A DNA stretch of 64,000 bases from DASUNP01 sp963728545. GTDB taxonomy: Bacteria; Acidobacteriota; Blastocatellia; UBA7656. Positions 44,771-52,270 of this stretch are shown here, in pieces. The notes beneath the pieces were generated by a model. That model worked only from the letters and a program-made list of their open reading frames with translations. It had not been told where the DNA came from and did no database searches. The position numbers and the translations under genes are program-made. The DNA is taken from assembly GCA_963728545.1 (NCBI GenBank), contig CAVSKO010000002.1, positions 434,001 through 498,000 of the forward strand. Direction: 5' to 3'. Numbering within the stretch: the first letter of the stretch is position 1; each line of letters begins with the position of its first letter.

Positions 44771-46261
44771 ATGAGAGAGAAATATGAGACGGTTATCGGT
44801 CTTGAGATACACGCGCAGCTAAAGACCGATTCGAAAATCTTTTGCGGATGCTCCACTCGCTTTGGCGATGAGCCTAACGCTAATACTTGCGCGGTCTGCC
44901 TGGGACTGCCCGGCGCGCTCCCGGTCCTCAATCGCAAGGTGATCGAGATGGCGACTCGCGCTGCGCTCGCGCTTAATCTGCGCGTCAACAGCCTGTCGAT
45001 ATTCTCGCGCAAAAACTATTTTTACCCCGACCTGCCGAAAGGCTATCAAATATCTCAGTATGACCGCCCTTTTTCCGAGCGCGGCTGGGTCGAAATCCCT
45101 ACGGCCGAGCGCAACCAGTCGGGCCAGGCGGTTGAGTGGCGCGCGAAGCGGTTTCATATAACACGGCTGCACCTTGAGGAAGACGCGGGCAAATCGATCC
45201 ACGAGGGAATGCCGGAATCCGCAACCAAGTCTTATGTAGACCTCAACCGCAGCGGAACGCCGCTGGCCGAGATAGTCTCCGAGCCTGATATTCGCTCTTC
45301 GTGGGAAGCGTACGACTACGTTCAATATTTGCGGCGCACGCTGCAATACATAGGCGTGTGCGACGGCAATATGGAGGAAGGGAACCTGCGCTGCGATGCG
45401 AACGTTTCTGTGCGGCTGCGCGGGGCGGAAAAGCTCGGCACAAAGGTAGAGCTTAAGAACCTCAACTCTTTCCGGTTCCTTCAACGCGCGCTCGAATACG
45501 AGATCAACCGCCAGATCGCGGTCCTGGAAGAGGGAGGGCGGATCACACAAGAGACCCGGCTTTGGAACGAGCGGGACTCGAAGACCTATTCGATGCGGTC
45601 GAAAGAAGAGGCGCACGATTACCGATATTTTCCTGAGCCTGACCTTCCGCCCCTGGTAGTGACAGAGGATCTGATCGACCGCACAAGCCGAGAGATGCCG
45701 GAACTGCCGGAAGCGCGCCGTCGCCGCTTCATCGAGCAATACGAGTTATCCGCTGACGACGCTGCGCAGCTCATCAATTCGCGCGCGATGGCCGATTATT
45801 TTGAAGAGACGGCGAAGGCTTCCGGCAACGCGAAGGCGTCGGCAAACTGGATTTTGAACGAGCTTGTCCGCGAGCTTAAAAATTCAGGCTCTGACATAAG
45901 CAATAGCCCCGTAAGCGCCCCACGGCTTGCCGAGCTTATAAGTATGATCGAGCGGGGGACGATCAGCGGCAAGATGGCTAAAGAGATACTGGTCGAGATG
46001 TATGGCTCCGGGAAGACGGCTGAAGCGGTTGCGCGAGAGAGGGGCGGCACACAGGTTTCTGATGAGGCTGAGATTCGCGCGATGGCCGAGAAGGCCGTTG
46101 CCGATAATCCTAAACAGGTTGAACAGTACCGCGCAGGCAGGACTGCGTTGCTGGGCTTTTTCGTCGGCCAGGTCATGAAAGCGAGCAGCGGGCGGGCGAA
46201 CCCTGCGATAGTCAATAAGGTTCTTAAAGACGCGCTTGAAGGTGAGGGACAGAAGGGTTGA
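44771..46261 (+). CDS. gatB: Aspartyl/glutamyl-tRNA(Asn/Gln) amidotransferase subunit B
   Basis: 496 residues, normal length. With GatA and GatC it converts Glu-tRNA(Gln) and Asp-tRNA(Asn) to the amide forms. Signatures seen are ETVIGLEIHAQLKTDSKIFCGCS, CLGLPGALPVLN, DLPKGYQISQYD, LEEDAGKSIH, DLNRSGTPLAEIVSEPDI, GNLRCDANVSVR and KNLNSFRFLQRALEYE. The C-terminal helical YqeY-like tRNA-binding domain follows DEAEIRAMAEKAVADNPKQV. gatA and gatC are not in the window. Its stop codon overlaps the next ATG by one base. Confidence 0.97.
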   Translation: MREKYETVIGLEIHAQLKTDSKIFCGCSTRFGDEPNANTCAVCLGLPGALPVLNRKVIEMATRAALALNLRVNSLSIFSRKNYFYPDLPKGYQISQYDRPFSERGWVEIPTAERNQSGQAVEWRAKRFHITRLHLEEDAGKSIHEGMPESATKSYVDLNRSGTPLAEIVSEPDIRSSWEAYDYVQYLRRTLQYIGVCDGNMEEGNLRCDANVSVRLRGAEKLGTKVELKNLNSFRFLQRALEYEINRQIAVLEEGGRITQETRLWNERDSKTYSMRSKEEAHDYRYFPEPDLPPLVVTEDLIDRTSREMPELPEARRRRFIEQYELSADDAAQLINSRAMADYFEETAKASGNAKASANWILNELVRELKNSGSDISNSPVSAPRLAELISMIERGTISGKMAKEILVEMYGSGKTAEAVARERGGTQVSDEAEIRAMAEKAVADNPKQVEQYRAGRTALLGFFVGQVMKASSGRANPAIVNKVLKDALEGEGQKG

Positions 46262-46872
46262 TGCAGATCAGATCGTTGCTCTTTTTATTCGCTTTAATCT
46301 TTTTTATAAGCGGCTCGCTTGCTTGCGGAACCAGGACCGTAGCCGTAGACGATGATGAAGTCCTTGTTCTGGAAACCAGCTACGGGCGCATCGTGATAGA
46401 GTTTCTCTCCCAGGATGCGCCCTTGCATTCTTCGCATTTTAAGCAACTGGCCAGGGAAGGCCTCTATAATGGCACGCGCTTTCACCGCCTTGTTAAAGAT
46501 AAAAAAGGGCCGAAAGCCATACAGGGAGGAAACCCCAACTCTGCGAGCGACAACACTTCGCTCTGGAGTACGGAGCGGCCGGACCTGGAGACTGTGCCCG
46601 CAGAGTTTTCAAAAACGCTCACGCACCGCAGGGGAGCCGTCTCGGCTGCGCGCAACATGCAAGATGAAAATAGCGCGACCAGCCAGTTCTTTATCTGCGT
46701 GTCGGACGCGCCCGAATGGGACGGAGTCTACTCAATCTTTGGCCGCGTGATAGACGGTATGAAGACGGTCAACCTGATAGCTCGCGCGCCGGTATTTCCG
46801 GGAACGGATGTGCCGTTGGACGGAGTGGTGGTTAACAAAGCTTACATAGCCAAACGCAGCGAGCTGAATTGA
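46261..46872 (+). CDS. Exported cyclophilin-type peptidyl-prolyl isomerase, probable lipoprotein
   Basis: 203 residues. The N-terminus MQIRSLLFLFALIFFISGSLAC gives a signal peptide ending in a lipobox-like SLAC, so it is probably lipidated. The cyclophilin fold follows: TSYGRIVIEFLSQDAP, FHRLVKDKKGPKAIQGGNPN, AARNMQDENSATSQFFICVSD and YSIFGRVIDGMKTVN. The Gln-Phe-Phe-Ile and Phe-Gly-Arg-Val cores are intact, so it should isomerise prolyl bonds outside the cytoplasm. It starts on the last base of the gatB stop. Confidence 0.93.
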   Translation: MQIRSLLFLFALIFFISGSLACGTRTVAVDDDEVLVLETSYGRIVIEFLSQDAPLHSSHFKQLAREGLYNGTRFHRLVKDKKGPKAIQGGNPNSASDNTSLWSTERPDLETVPAEFSKTLTHRRGAVSAARNMQDENSATSQFFICVSDAPEWDGVYSIFGRVIDGMKTVNLIARAPVFPGTDVPLDGVVVNKAYIAKRSELN

Positions 46873-46895
46873 ATTCGAGGCCCAACTGTTAATTC

Positions 46896-46924
46896 TTGAC
46901 AATGGGTCTGAACGGGTGCAATCT
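46896..46924 (+). promoter_or_regulatory. Candidate promoter for the microcompartment vertex genes
   Basis: TTGACA at 46896-46901 and CAATCT at 46919-46924 with a 17-base spacer, 41 bases before the first vertex-protein ATG. The -35 box is perfect; the -10 is weak. Confidence 0.5.
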
Positions 46925-46965
46925 TGAAGCCGCCCGCACTTGCTTGCCTCTGAACGAGAGATTTT

Positions 46966-47241
46966 ATGCAGCTAGCCCGCGTCATAGGAACGGTCGTCGC
47001 GACGGTAAAGAACGAATTGCTCGAAGGCCGGAAGCTGCTTGTAATACAGCCGCTCGACGCCCGATATGAGGCGGCGGGCAAGCCTATGATCGCAATCGAT
47101 TCGGTCGGCGCGGGTCGCGGGGAAGTGGTCTTCTGGTGTCGAGGGAAAGAGGCTTCTTTCCCTTTCGAGCCTGCGGAAGTTCCGACCGATTGCACTATCG
47201 TCGGCATAGTCAATTCGGTCTTTTTGGATCAAAGAGTCTAG
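46966..47241 (+). CDS. Bacterial microcompartment vertex protein (EutN/CcmL family)
   Basis: 91 residues, typical of pentameric BMC-P proteins that cap the vertices of icosahedral microcompartments. The pattern MQLARVIGTVVATVKNELLEG, KLLVIQPLD, MIAIDSVGAGRGEVVFWCRG and DCTIVGIVNSVFLD matches the family's A-R-V-x-G-x-V-x-A-T-x-K start and G-I-V/D end. It is followed 4 bases later by a second member. No hexameric shell protein gene is in the window. Confidence 0.9.
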   Translation: MQLARVIGTVVATVKNELLEGRKLLVIQPLDARYEAAGKPMIAIDSVGAGRGEVVFWCRGKEASFPFEPAEVPTDCTIVGIVNSVFLDQRV

Positions 47242-47245
47242 AGCG

Positions 47246-47521
47246 ATGTTATTAGCGCGGGTAGTAGGCAATATTGTGGCGACGCAAAAAAACGAGCGAT
47301 ACGAAGGGGGCCGCATACTGGTCGTCCAGCCGATCAACCCCGACGGGACTTCAGTCGGGGAGGAATTGCTGGCGCTGGATTCCGTAGACGCGGGCGTCGG
47401 AGACACGGTCATTGTGGTTCGCGAAGGCTGGTCAGCCTCTACAGCCTCGACCGGCAGACCTGGGGCGGCGATAGATTCTGCGATAGTAGGCGTTGTTGAT
47501 ACGATAGAGCTAGAAGCGTAG
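47246..47521 (+). CDS. Second microcompartment vertex protein (EutN/CcmL family)
   Basis: 91 residues. MLLARVVGNIVATQKNERYEGGRI, ILVVQPINPDG, LLALDSVDAGVGDTVIVVREG and DSAIVGVVDTIELEA show the same fold as the preceding gene, with the G-x-x-A-T-x-K signature. The two differ in about half of the positions, so this is an old duplication or two subtypes, not a recent copy. Microcompartment loci often carry several vertex paralogues. Confidence 0.9.
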   Translation: MLLARVVGNIVATQKNERYEGGRILVVQPINPDGTSVGEELLALDSVDAGVGDTVIVVREGWSASTASTGRPGAAIDSAIVGVVDTIELEA

Positions 47522-47532
47522 ATTAGAAAGCT

Positions 47533-47895
47533 ATGGAGCAAGCGGATCAGGAATTATTACGCCGGACGCTGATGTCGATTGTAAAGAGAATCGAAAGCGG
47601 CGATTCAATCCCCGCTGTAATGTCCGACCGTCCCGGTCAAACTTCGGAGACAGCCGGGCCGCCAGTCATCATTGTCATGCTCGGTCAGGCTGGGTCGACA
47701 AACAACGAGGTCTGCGAAAATCACGCTTCGCATGAAGCAAGGCCCGGCGGCAAAACGGGTTCGGATATCTCCCATCCGGGATTTGAGAGGTTTCAAATCT
47801 CTGATGCGCGCGCCGCCGATGGTCCTAAACCCTGTTTTATGGAGCCGGAACGGCTCTGCGTCAACTCGGGCGCTTGCGAGATGCTCGGTCACTGA
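47533..47895 (+). CDS. Small Cys-containing protein linked to microcompartment vertex genes
   Basis: 120 residues. An N-terminal amphipathic helix (LLRRTLMSIVKRIESGD, about 9-25) is followed by a disordered Ser/Gly/Pro-rich linker, and a C-terminal motif FMEPERLCVNSGACEMLGH with a C-x8-C-x5-C spacing when PKPC is included. I do not recognise a family. Amphipathic helices joined by a linker are typical of cargo-targeting peptides for microcompartments, and the gene lies 11 bases after the vertex pair, so I infer a linked role. The cysteines could bind metal. Confidence 0.6.
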   Translation: MEQADQELLRRTLMSIVKRIESGDSIPAVMSDRPGQTSETAGPPVIIVMLGQAGSTNNEVCENHASHEARPGGKTGSDISHPGFERFQISDARAADGPKPCFMEPERLCVNSGACEMLGH

Positions 47896-47940
47896 TCGAA
47901 AAATCGCAACGCCGCCAGGGCCGCATTATCAAGGCAAGGT

Positions 47941-49473
47941 ATGAGTGAGACAGCCACCCTCGTTTATACAACTCAGGACGGGGAACGGAAGGTTTACCTG
48001 CTCGACGGCCCTGCGTTTCGCGTCGGACGGCTGGACGAAAACGACCTCGCGCTCGACAACCCCTATATTTCACGCGTCCATGCGGAAATCACTTTCGACG
48101 GCGCAACGCACACTCTCAAAGATTTTCAGAGCACTTCAGGCACGTTCGTCAACGATGAGCAGATCGCCGAGCACATTTTGAGAGACGGCGACAGGATTCG
48201 CTTCGGGCGAGGGCACGGGATTGAATTCATCTTTCATGCTCAAACGCCGGACGAAGCGAGCGAGCCTAATGAAAAAGAGGTCGAAGACACATTTCACCCT
48301 GTTCGCGTTATTCCGCCGGAAAACTCAAGATTTATAAACACTGCGAAGCTGCCCCCGTCGGGCGACCTGCCGAACACGACTATCGATCAACTTCGCGCGC
48401 TCTACGAATTCACAAGCGATATATTGACTGCCCATTCGTTTCAGGAGCTGTGCGACAAGCTCGCCAACTTTCTGCACCGAACCTTGAAGTCGGAGCGTTG
48501 CGCCGTATTGTTACACGACGACGAGAAAGACGCGCTAAACGTGAGAGCGGCGTGTCCGTCGAAAGAGGAGATCACACCCAGCACTAGCATCACGCGCCTT
48601 GCTTTTGACGAAAACGTGGCGGTCTTTAGCATCAACGCCCGCTCGGATGATCGCTTCTCGTCGGGCGAATCGGTGCAGTTGCAATCGATCCGGTCGGTCA
48701 TTTGCGCGCCCATCGGGTCGAAGACCCGCCTGTGGGGCGTTTGCTATATTGACAACCTCACTTCCGACCACCCCTTCGATGAAGAAGAGCTTGATTTTCT
48801 GACTGCCGTAGCGCGCCAATCGGGCCTCGCTATGGAAAACCTCTACCTTATGGAGGAGCAGCGGAAATCGCTTGAGAGCTTTATTCGCACTCTTGCGGCT
48901 TCGCTGGACGCGCGCGATGACAACACGGCCGGCCACTCTGCGCGGGTCGGGGCCTACTCTGCGGGGATAGCTCGCACGATGAAGTTGAGCCGTGAAGAGG
49001 TTCGATTGATCTATTACGCAGGGTTACTACACGATTACGGCAAGATAGGTATACGCGATGACGTGCTTTTAAAACCGGCCGAGCTGACCCCGGAAGAATA
49101 CGAACACGTAAAAGAACACCCGCTACACACTTTCCGGTTGCTCTCAAAGATAAGGCTGCCGGAAGACCTGGCGGATATTCCCATGGTCGCCGCCGCGCAT
49201 CACGAGAGGTGGGACGGGTCGGGCTACCCGTACGGGCTTAAGGGCGAAGAGATACCGCTCGGAAGCCGCATAGTCGCCGTCGCCGACGCGTATGACGCGT
49301 TGACCGGAGAGCGCGTTTATAATCGCCCTTGCTCGCCTGAAAAAGCTCTGGACGAAATCAGGGAGCGGTCCGGCATTTACTTCGACCCTTCTGTTGTAGA
49401 TGCTTTCAATGAGTACTTTAACTCAGAGATAGAACCCCGCCATCGCCGCCAGTCAGTGATGAGTGATGAGTGA
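47941..49473 (+). CDS. FHA-GAF-HD-GYP signalling protein
   Basis: 510 residues. FHA domain at about 20-90 (FRVGRLDENDLALDNPYISRVHAEI...FQSTSGTFVND), which binds phosphothreonine. A GAF domain follows at about 150-300 (LHRTLKSERCAVLLHDDEKDAL...VICAPIGSKTRLWGVCYIDN). An HD-GYP phosphodiesterase is at about 320-480 (HSARVGAYSAGIA, GLLHDYGKIGI, HHERWDGSGYPYGLKGEEIP). HD-GYP domains degrade cyclic di-GMP; the GYP triad is intact. The FHA suggests control by a Ser/Thr kinase such as the one at 35864. It starts 45 bases after the small microcompartment-linked gene and ends in a tandem GATGAGT repeat. Confidence 0.93.
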   Translation: MSETATLVYTTQDGERKVYLLDGPAFRVGRLDENDLALDNPYISRVHAEITFDGATHTLKDFQSTSGTFVNDEQIAEHILRDGDRIRFGRGHGIEFIFHAQTPDEASEPNEKEVEDTFHPVRVIPPENSRFINTAKLPPSGDLPNTTIDQLRALYEFTSDILTAHSFQELCDKLANFLHRTLKSERCAVLLHDDEKDALNVRAACPSKEEITPSTSITRLAFDENVAVFSINARSDDRFSSGESVQLQSIRSVICAPIGSKTRLWGVCYIDNLTSDHPFDEEELDFLTAVARQSGLAMENLYLMEEQRKSLESFIRTLAASLDARDDNTAGHSARVGAYSAGIARTMKLSREEVRLIYYAGLLHDYGKIGIRDDVLLKPAELTPEEYEHVKEHPLHTFRLLSKIRLPEDLADIPMVAAAHHERWDGSGYPYGLKGEEIPLGSRIVAVADAYDALTGERVYNRPCSPEKALDEIRERSGIYFDPSVVDAFNEYFNSEIEPRHRRQSVMSDE

Positions 49474-49530
49474 TGAGTTAGACAGCGCGCGACCCCGCGA
49501 TTTGAAACTCATTACTCATCACTCATCACT
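49455..49530. terminator. Inverted repeat of GATGAGT units between convergent genes
   Basis: AGTGATGAGTGATGAGTG (49455 onward, to 49479) is matched by its complement at 49506-49530, with a GC-rich loop. Both flanking genes end inside the arms, so it probably ends transcription from both sides. The 7-base unit also sets the last residues (MSDE) of both proteins. Confidence 0.6.
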
Positions 49531-50072
49531 CCTCCGGCCCTGAGTTTTTCATTCCTTCGAACAAGCAATGCGATTATTCGCTCAAGCCCGTTGACCAGCG
49601 AGAGGCCCAGGCTGTCTTCTCTATGAAAGACTGCGTTTCGTATCTCGCCCGCTTCTTTGTACCGGATTGTGATTATGTAATCGTGCTTCTTTTTATCGGG
49701 GAGCTTTTCGCGAGGGATGACGAGCGCGAGCGGACCGAAGATAAACCACCACATCGGGCGTCGCTTTCTCTTTCCTTCTATGATTGTGCTCGCATCAACT
49801 ACGCGAGCATCAATGATCTTATCGGCGGCGATCTTGATAGTGCGGCTGCCCGGAATTATCTCGCTGATCTCTATTCCGCCGGGGCCAATCATAAGCTTGA
49901 CCGGCGCGGGATCTTCAAGCCTGTCGATGCCGCCAAGGTATTCGATCTCTAACCGGGTAATCTCAAAGTCGCCCGCAAGCGAGTTTCCTGTGATCGGCAG
50001 GCCGCACCAGATGCACCTGGATGCCGTTGCGCCGTTGGCGCGTTTACAATGCTCGCAATAAATCGGAATCAT
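49512..50072 (-). CDS. Zinc-ribbon protein with membrane-proximal beta domain
   Basis: 186 residues on the minus strand. Zinc ribbon at about 6-24 (CEHCKRANGATASRCIWCG). A beta-rich region follows (about 55-125, with EISEIIPGSRTIKIAADKII), then a short hydrophobic stretch WWFIFGPLALVIP and a charged C-terminus (HDYIITIRYKEAGEIRNAVFH, of PH-like appearance). No enzyme motif. It faces the HD-GYP gene. Outside the 18-42 kb block, this is the only other zinc-ribbon gene of the same style. A role in membrane signalling is possible. Confidence 0.7.
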   Translation of the reverse strand: MIPIYCEHCKRANGATASRCIWCGLPITGNSLAGDFEITRLEIEYLGGIDRLEDPAPVKLMIGPGGIEISEIIPGSRTIKIAADKIIDARVVDASTIIEGKRKRRPMWWFIFGPLALVIPREKLPDKKKHDYIITIRYKEAGEIRNAVFHREDSLGLSLVNGLERIIALLVRRNEKLRAGGVMSDE

Positions 50073-50087
50073 AAAGAAGAGTTCGGC

Positions 50088-50123
50088 GACCGTATCTGTA
50101 ATAAAGACCGTATCTGTAATAAA
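50088..50123. repeat. 18-base tandem duplication
   Basis: GACCGTATCTGTAATAAA occurs twice in a row (50088-50105 and 50106-50123) in the gap between divergent genes. It may be a two-copy binding site or a simple slip duplication. Confidence 0.6.
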
Positions 50124-50207
50124 TAGCTCATCGGCAATACAGTTGACCTGAAAGTCGCCCGAAGCGTAGGCTTTCGGTCAGACTGAACTGAACATGCGGA
50201 GATTATA

Positions 50208-50855
50208 GTGGCCCTTTCTAATAGACTTCAATACTTGATATTGTGCCTCGGACTTCTGACCGCTTCTGTTTTGCTCGTACGATTCGCCTTAGACTTCGGG
50301 AATGAAATGAGCATTATGTTGGCGCTTCCGTTTTGGGCGCTCGTTTTAACGGCATTGGCGATTGCTGCAATAAATATTTTTCGAGGTGAGAGACATAAAG
50401 AAAATTATGTGCCCGGCAGGAAAAGAGAAATCGCGATGTTGACCGCCGTTCCGCTCGGCTTCCTGGCCTCGACTCTCGACTGCATGGGATTGAGCGTCGA
50501 AGGCTGCACGGCATACTGCACATTCATAAAGCTTGGCTGGGTTCCTTTGATAACTCTTGTCTGCGTTGCGTACGTGATCACACGCAAATCGTGGTTGATT
50601 ACCGCGATAGCTTTGATGGCGTTCGCCACGCTTGTGCCACACTGCGTTTGCTACAACCCAGGCAACGGATGGCGGATAGATCGTCTTGGCTCTAGCCCCG
50701 TCTGTTATTCCTGGGGATTCCTGGTGAGCGTGATTTCAGTCGGCTCTCTTCGGCCCGGCGCGTTGTACTGGCCTTCGGTCGGCGTATGTTATGCCATCAT
50801 AACCGGGGCGACCGGGTTTTTCATCTCTCACCACTATTTGCATTTTCCGTGGTGA
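50208..50855 (+). CDS. Cys-rich multi-span membrane protein of unknown function
   Basis: 215 residues. About six membrane helices are likely, for example YLILCLGLLTASVLLVRFAL, MLALPFWALVLTALAIAAIN, WLITAIALMAFATLVPHCVC and WGFLVSVISVGSL. Loops carry CMGLSVEGCTAYCTF, PHCVCYN and PVCYSWG, so eight or so cysteines and several histidines sit close to the membrane, perhaps a metal or disulfide site. I recognise no family. The GTG at 50208 follows GCGGAGA at 50196-50202. No upstream partner gene lies on this strand. Confidence 0.7.
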   Translation: MALSNRLQYLILCLGLLTASVLLVRFALDFGNEMSIMLALPFWALVLTALAIAAINIFRGERHKENYVPGRKREIAMLTAVPLGFLASTLDCMGLSVEGCTAYCTFIKLGWVPLITLVCVAYVITRKSWLITAIALMAFATLVPHCVCYNPGNGWRIDRLGSSPVCYSWGFLVSVISVGSLRPGALYWPSVGVCYAIITGATGFFISHHYLHFPW

Positions 50856-50878
50856 TTAATAAACCGGGTTAAAAGTGA

Positions 50879-50915
50879 AAAAGGTAGAACCACTCTCTCT
50901 GGCGATTCTACCTTT
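50879..50915 (-). terminator. Terminator of tRNA-Glu
   Basis: On the minus strand AAAGGTAGAA pairs with TTCTACCTTT across a 16-base loop, followed by more T residues. It sits 4 bases after the tRNA's 3' end and may also act against the convergent membrane-protein gene. Confidence 0.7.
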
Positions 50916-50918
50916 GAG

Positions 50919-50992
<74 letters not shown>

Positions 50993-51536
50993 ATTTCGAC
51001 GCTGGCAATAGTCGAGGAGGTTCAGGATTATTTCCGAATCTTCCTGCGAACTTTCAACGAACCTGCTGGACTTTCCAGTATACACATACTAATCTGTTGC
51101 TGCAACATGCTGCGCTGAAGGCGTGGACCTTTCAACGATCATCAAATTATGCGTGAACGGCGATTTAAAAAAACGGATCGGCATTGCTGTTTTACTCGCC
51201 GAGTGGTATCTATATCTGCTTTGCACTTTCTATCGATGTAGCTTGTGGGTGTGGTTTGCATGATGTTTCGACGGACGTTAGAACATTAATGTGAGCTTGC
51301 AGGCTTTGGGCACAAAAAATAACAGCTCATTCTACCCAGACAATTGGCGCGCTGCTGCCCCGTACGCGCGGCTGATTCCGGCAACCACCGCCGCTTTGCT
51401 CGCCGCCGACCGGAAAGCGATTGGCCGCTACCTGCGTACAACCATCACAGTCCAGACAAAACAGCACCGAGACGAAGAAGGGACCGTGCTTTATGAAGCT
51501 GCGCGCTTTTGTTGAGGCAATAGAGTTGAGGGGCCA
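50993..51536. other. Intergenic region of 544 bases upstream of actA
   Basis: Frames of 75 residues exist on both strands around 51291-51554 but neither has a good ribosome site or a recognisable pattern. TTGCTG at 51184-51189 and TATCTA at 51207-51212, 17 bases apart, may be the promoter of the respiratory operon, which would give a leader of about 320 bases. Confidence 0.4.
51184..51212 (+). promoter_or_regulatory. Candidate promoter for the act-cox operon
   Basis: TTGCTG and TATCTA with a 17-base spacer upstream of actA; both boxes are imperfect. Confidence 0.35.
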
Positions 51537-52196
51537 ATGACCCAGATCTTTCATCGCAGCACAAACTTCTTAGCCAGAGTCACTATATTCGGCACGATAT
51601 TTTTTGTCGGGGCATTGCTGTGGGTGATCGCAGGATACAATCGCTCGTCATACAACACTCAAGCTAATGTCCCGCGCGAGCAGCCCGTCCAGTTCAGCCA
51701 CAAGCACCACGTCGGCGATGAAGGAATAGATTGCCGCTATTGCCATACCTCGGTAGAGAGCGCGGCATTTGCCGGGATACCCCCGACGAAGACTTGCATG
51801 AACTGCCACTCGCAGATTTTCGCAAACAGCCCTTATCTTGAGCCTGTGCGCGAGAGCTGGCGAACCGACAAGCCGATAAAATGGACCAGGGTCCACGACC
51901 TGCCGGACTTTGTCTATTTCAACCACAGCATACACGTCAAGAAAGGCGTGGGGTGCGCGACCTGTCACGGACGCGTCGACCAGATGCCTTTGATGTATCA
52001 GGCAGAGTCGCTGCAAATGGAATGGTGTCTAGCTTGTCATCGCGAGCCTGCGCGATTCGTCAGGCCGCGCGATAAGGTCTTTGACATGGAATGGCAGCCT
52101 CCCTCCAATCAACTGGAGGCGGGGCGCAAGCTCGTCGAGGAGAACAAAATCCGCGAGCCAAATGTCTTGACCAGTTGCAATACCTGTCACAGGTGA
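51537..52196 (+). CDS. actA: Alternative complex III subunit ActA, pentaheme cytochrome c
   Basis: 219 residues. One N-terminal membrane helix (TIFGTIFFVGALLWVIAGY) anchors a periplasmic domain with five CxxCH haem sites: CRYCH, CMNCH, CATCH, CLACH and CNTCH. This is the ActA count of five. Together with the other Act subunits it oxidises menaquinol or ubiquinol and reduces a c-type cytochrome, replacing cytochrome bc1. It is the first gene of an unbroken act-cox operon and has His residues (FSHKHHVGD, FNHSIHVKKG) as distal ligands. Confidence 0.93.
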   Translation: MTQIFHRSTNFLARVTIFGTIFFVGALLWVIAGYNRSSYNTQANVPREQPVQFSHKHHVGDEGIDCRYCHTSVESAAFAGIPPTKTCMNCHSQIFANSPYLEPVRESWRTDKPIKWTRVHDLPDFVYFNHSIHVKKGVGCATCHGRVDQMPLMYQAESLQMEWCLACHREPARFVRPRDKVFDMEWQPPSNQLEAGRKLVEENKIREPNVLTSCNTCHR

Positions 52197-52270
52197 TCGT
52201 ATGGGTAGCTGCGGAAAACGACCGATTTTTGAAGCCGGAGCCGAGATGAGATTGAGGAGAGAGTAGAATA

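Noticed and set aside
51291..51554. Two opposed frames of about 75 codons upstream of actA
   Set aside because: No family pattern, no good ribosome site, and they overlap each other; more likely leader DNA of the respiratory operon.
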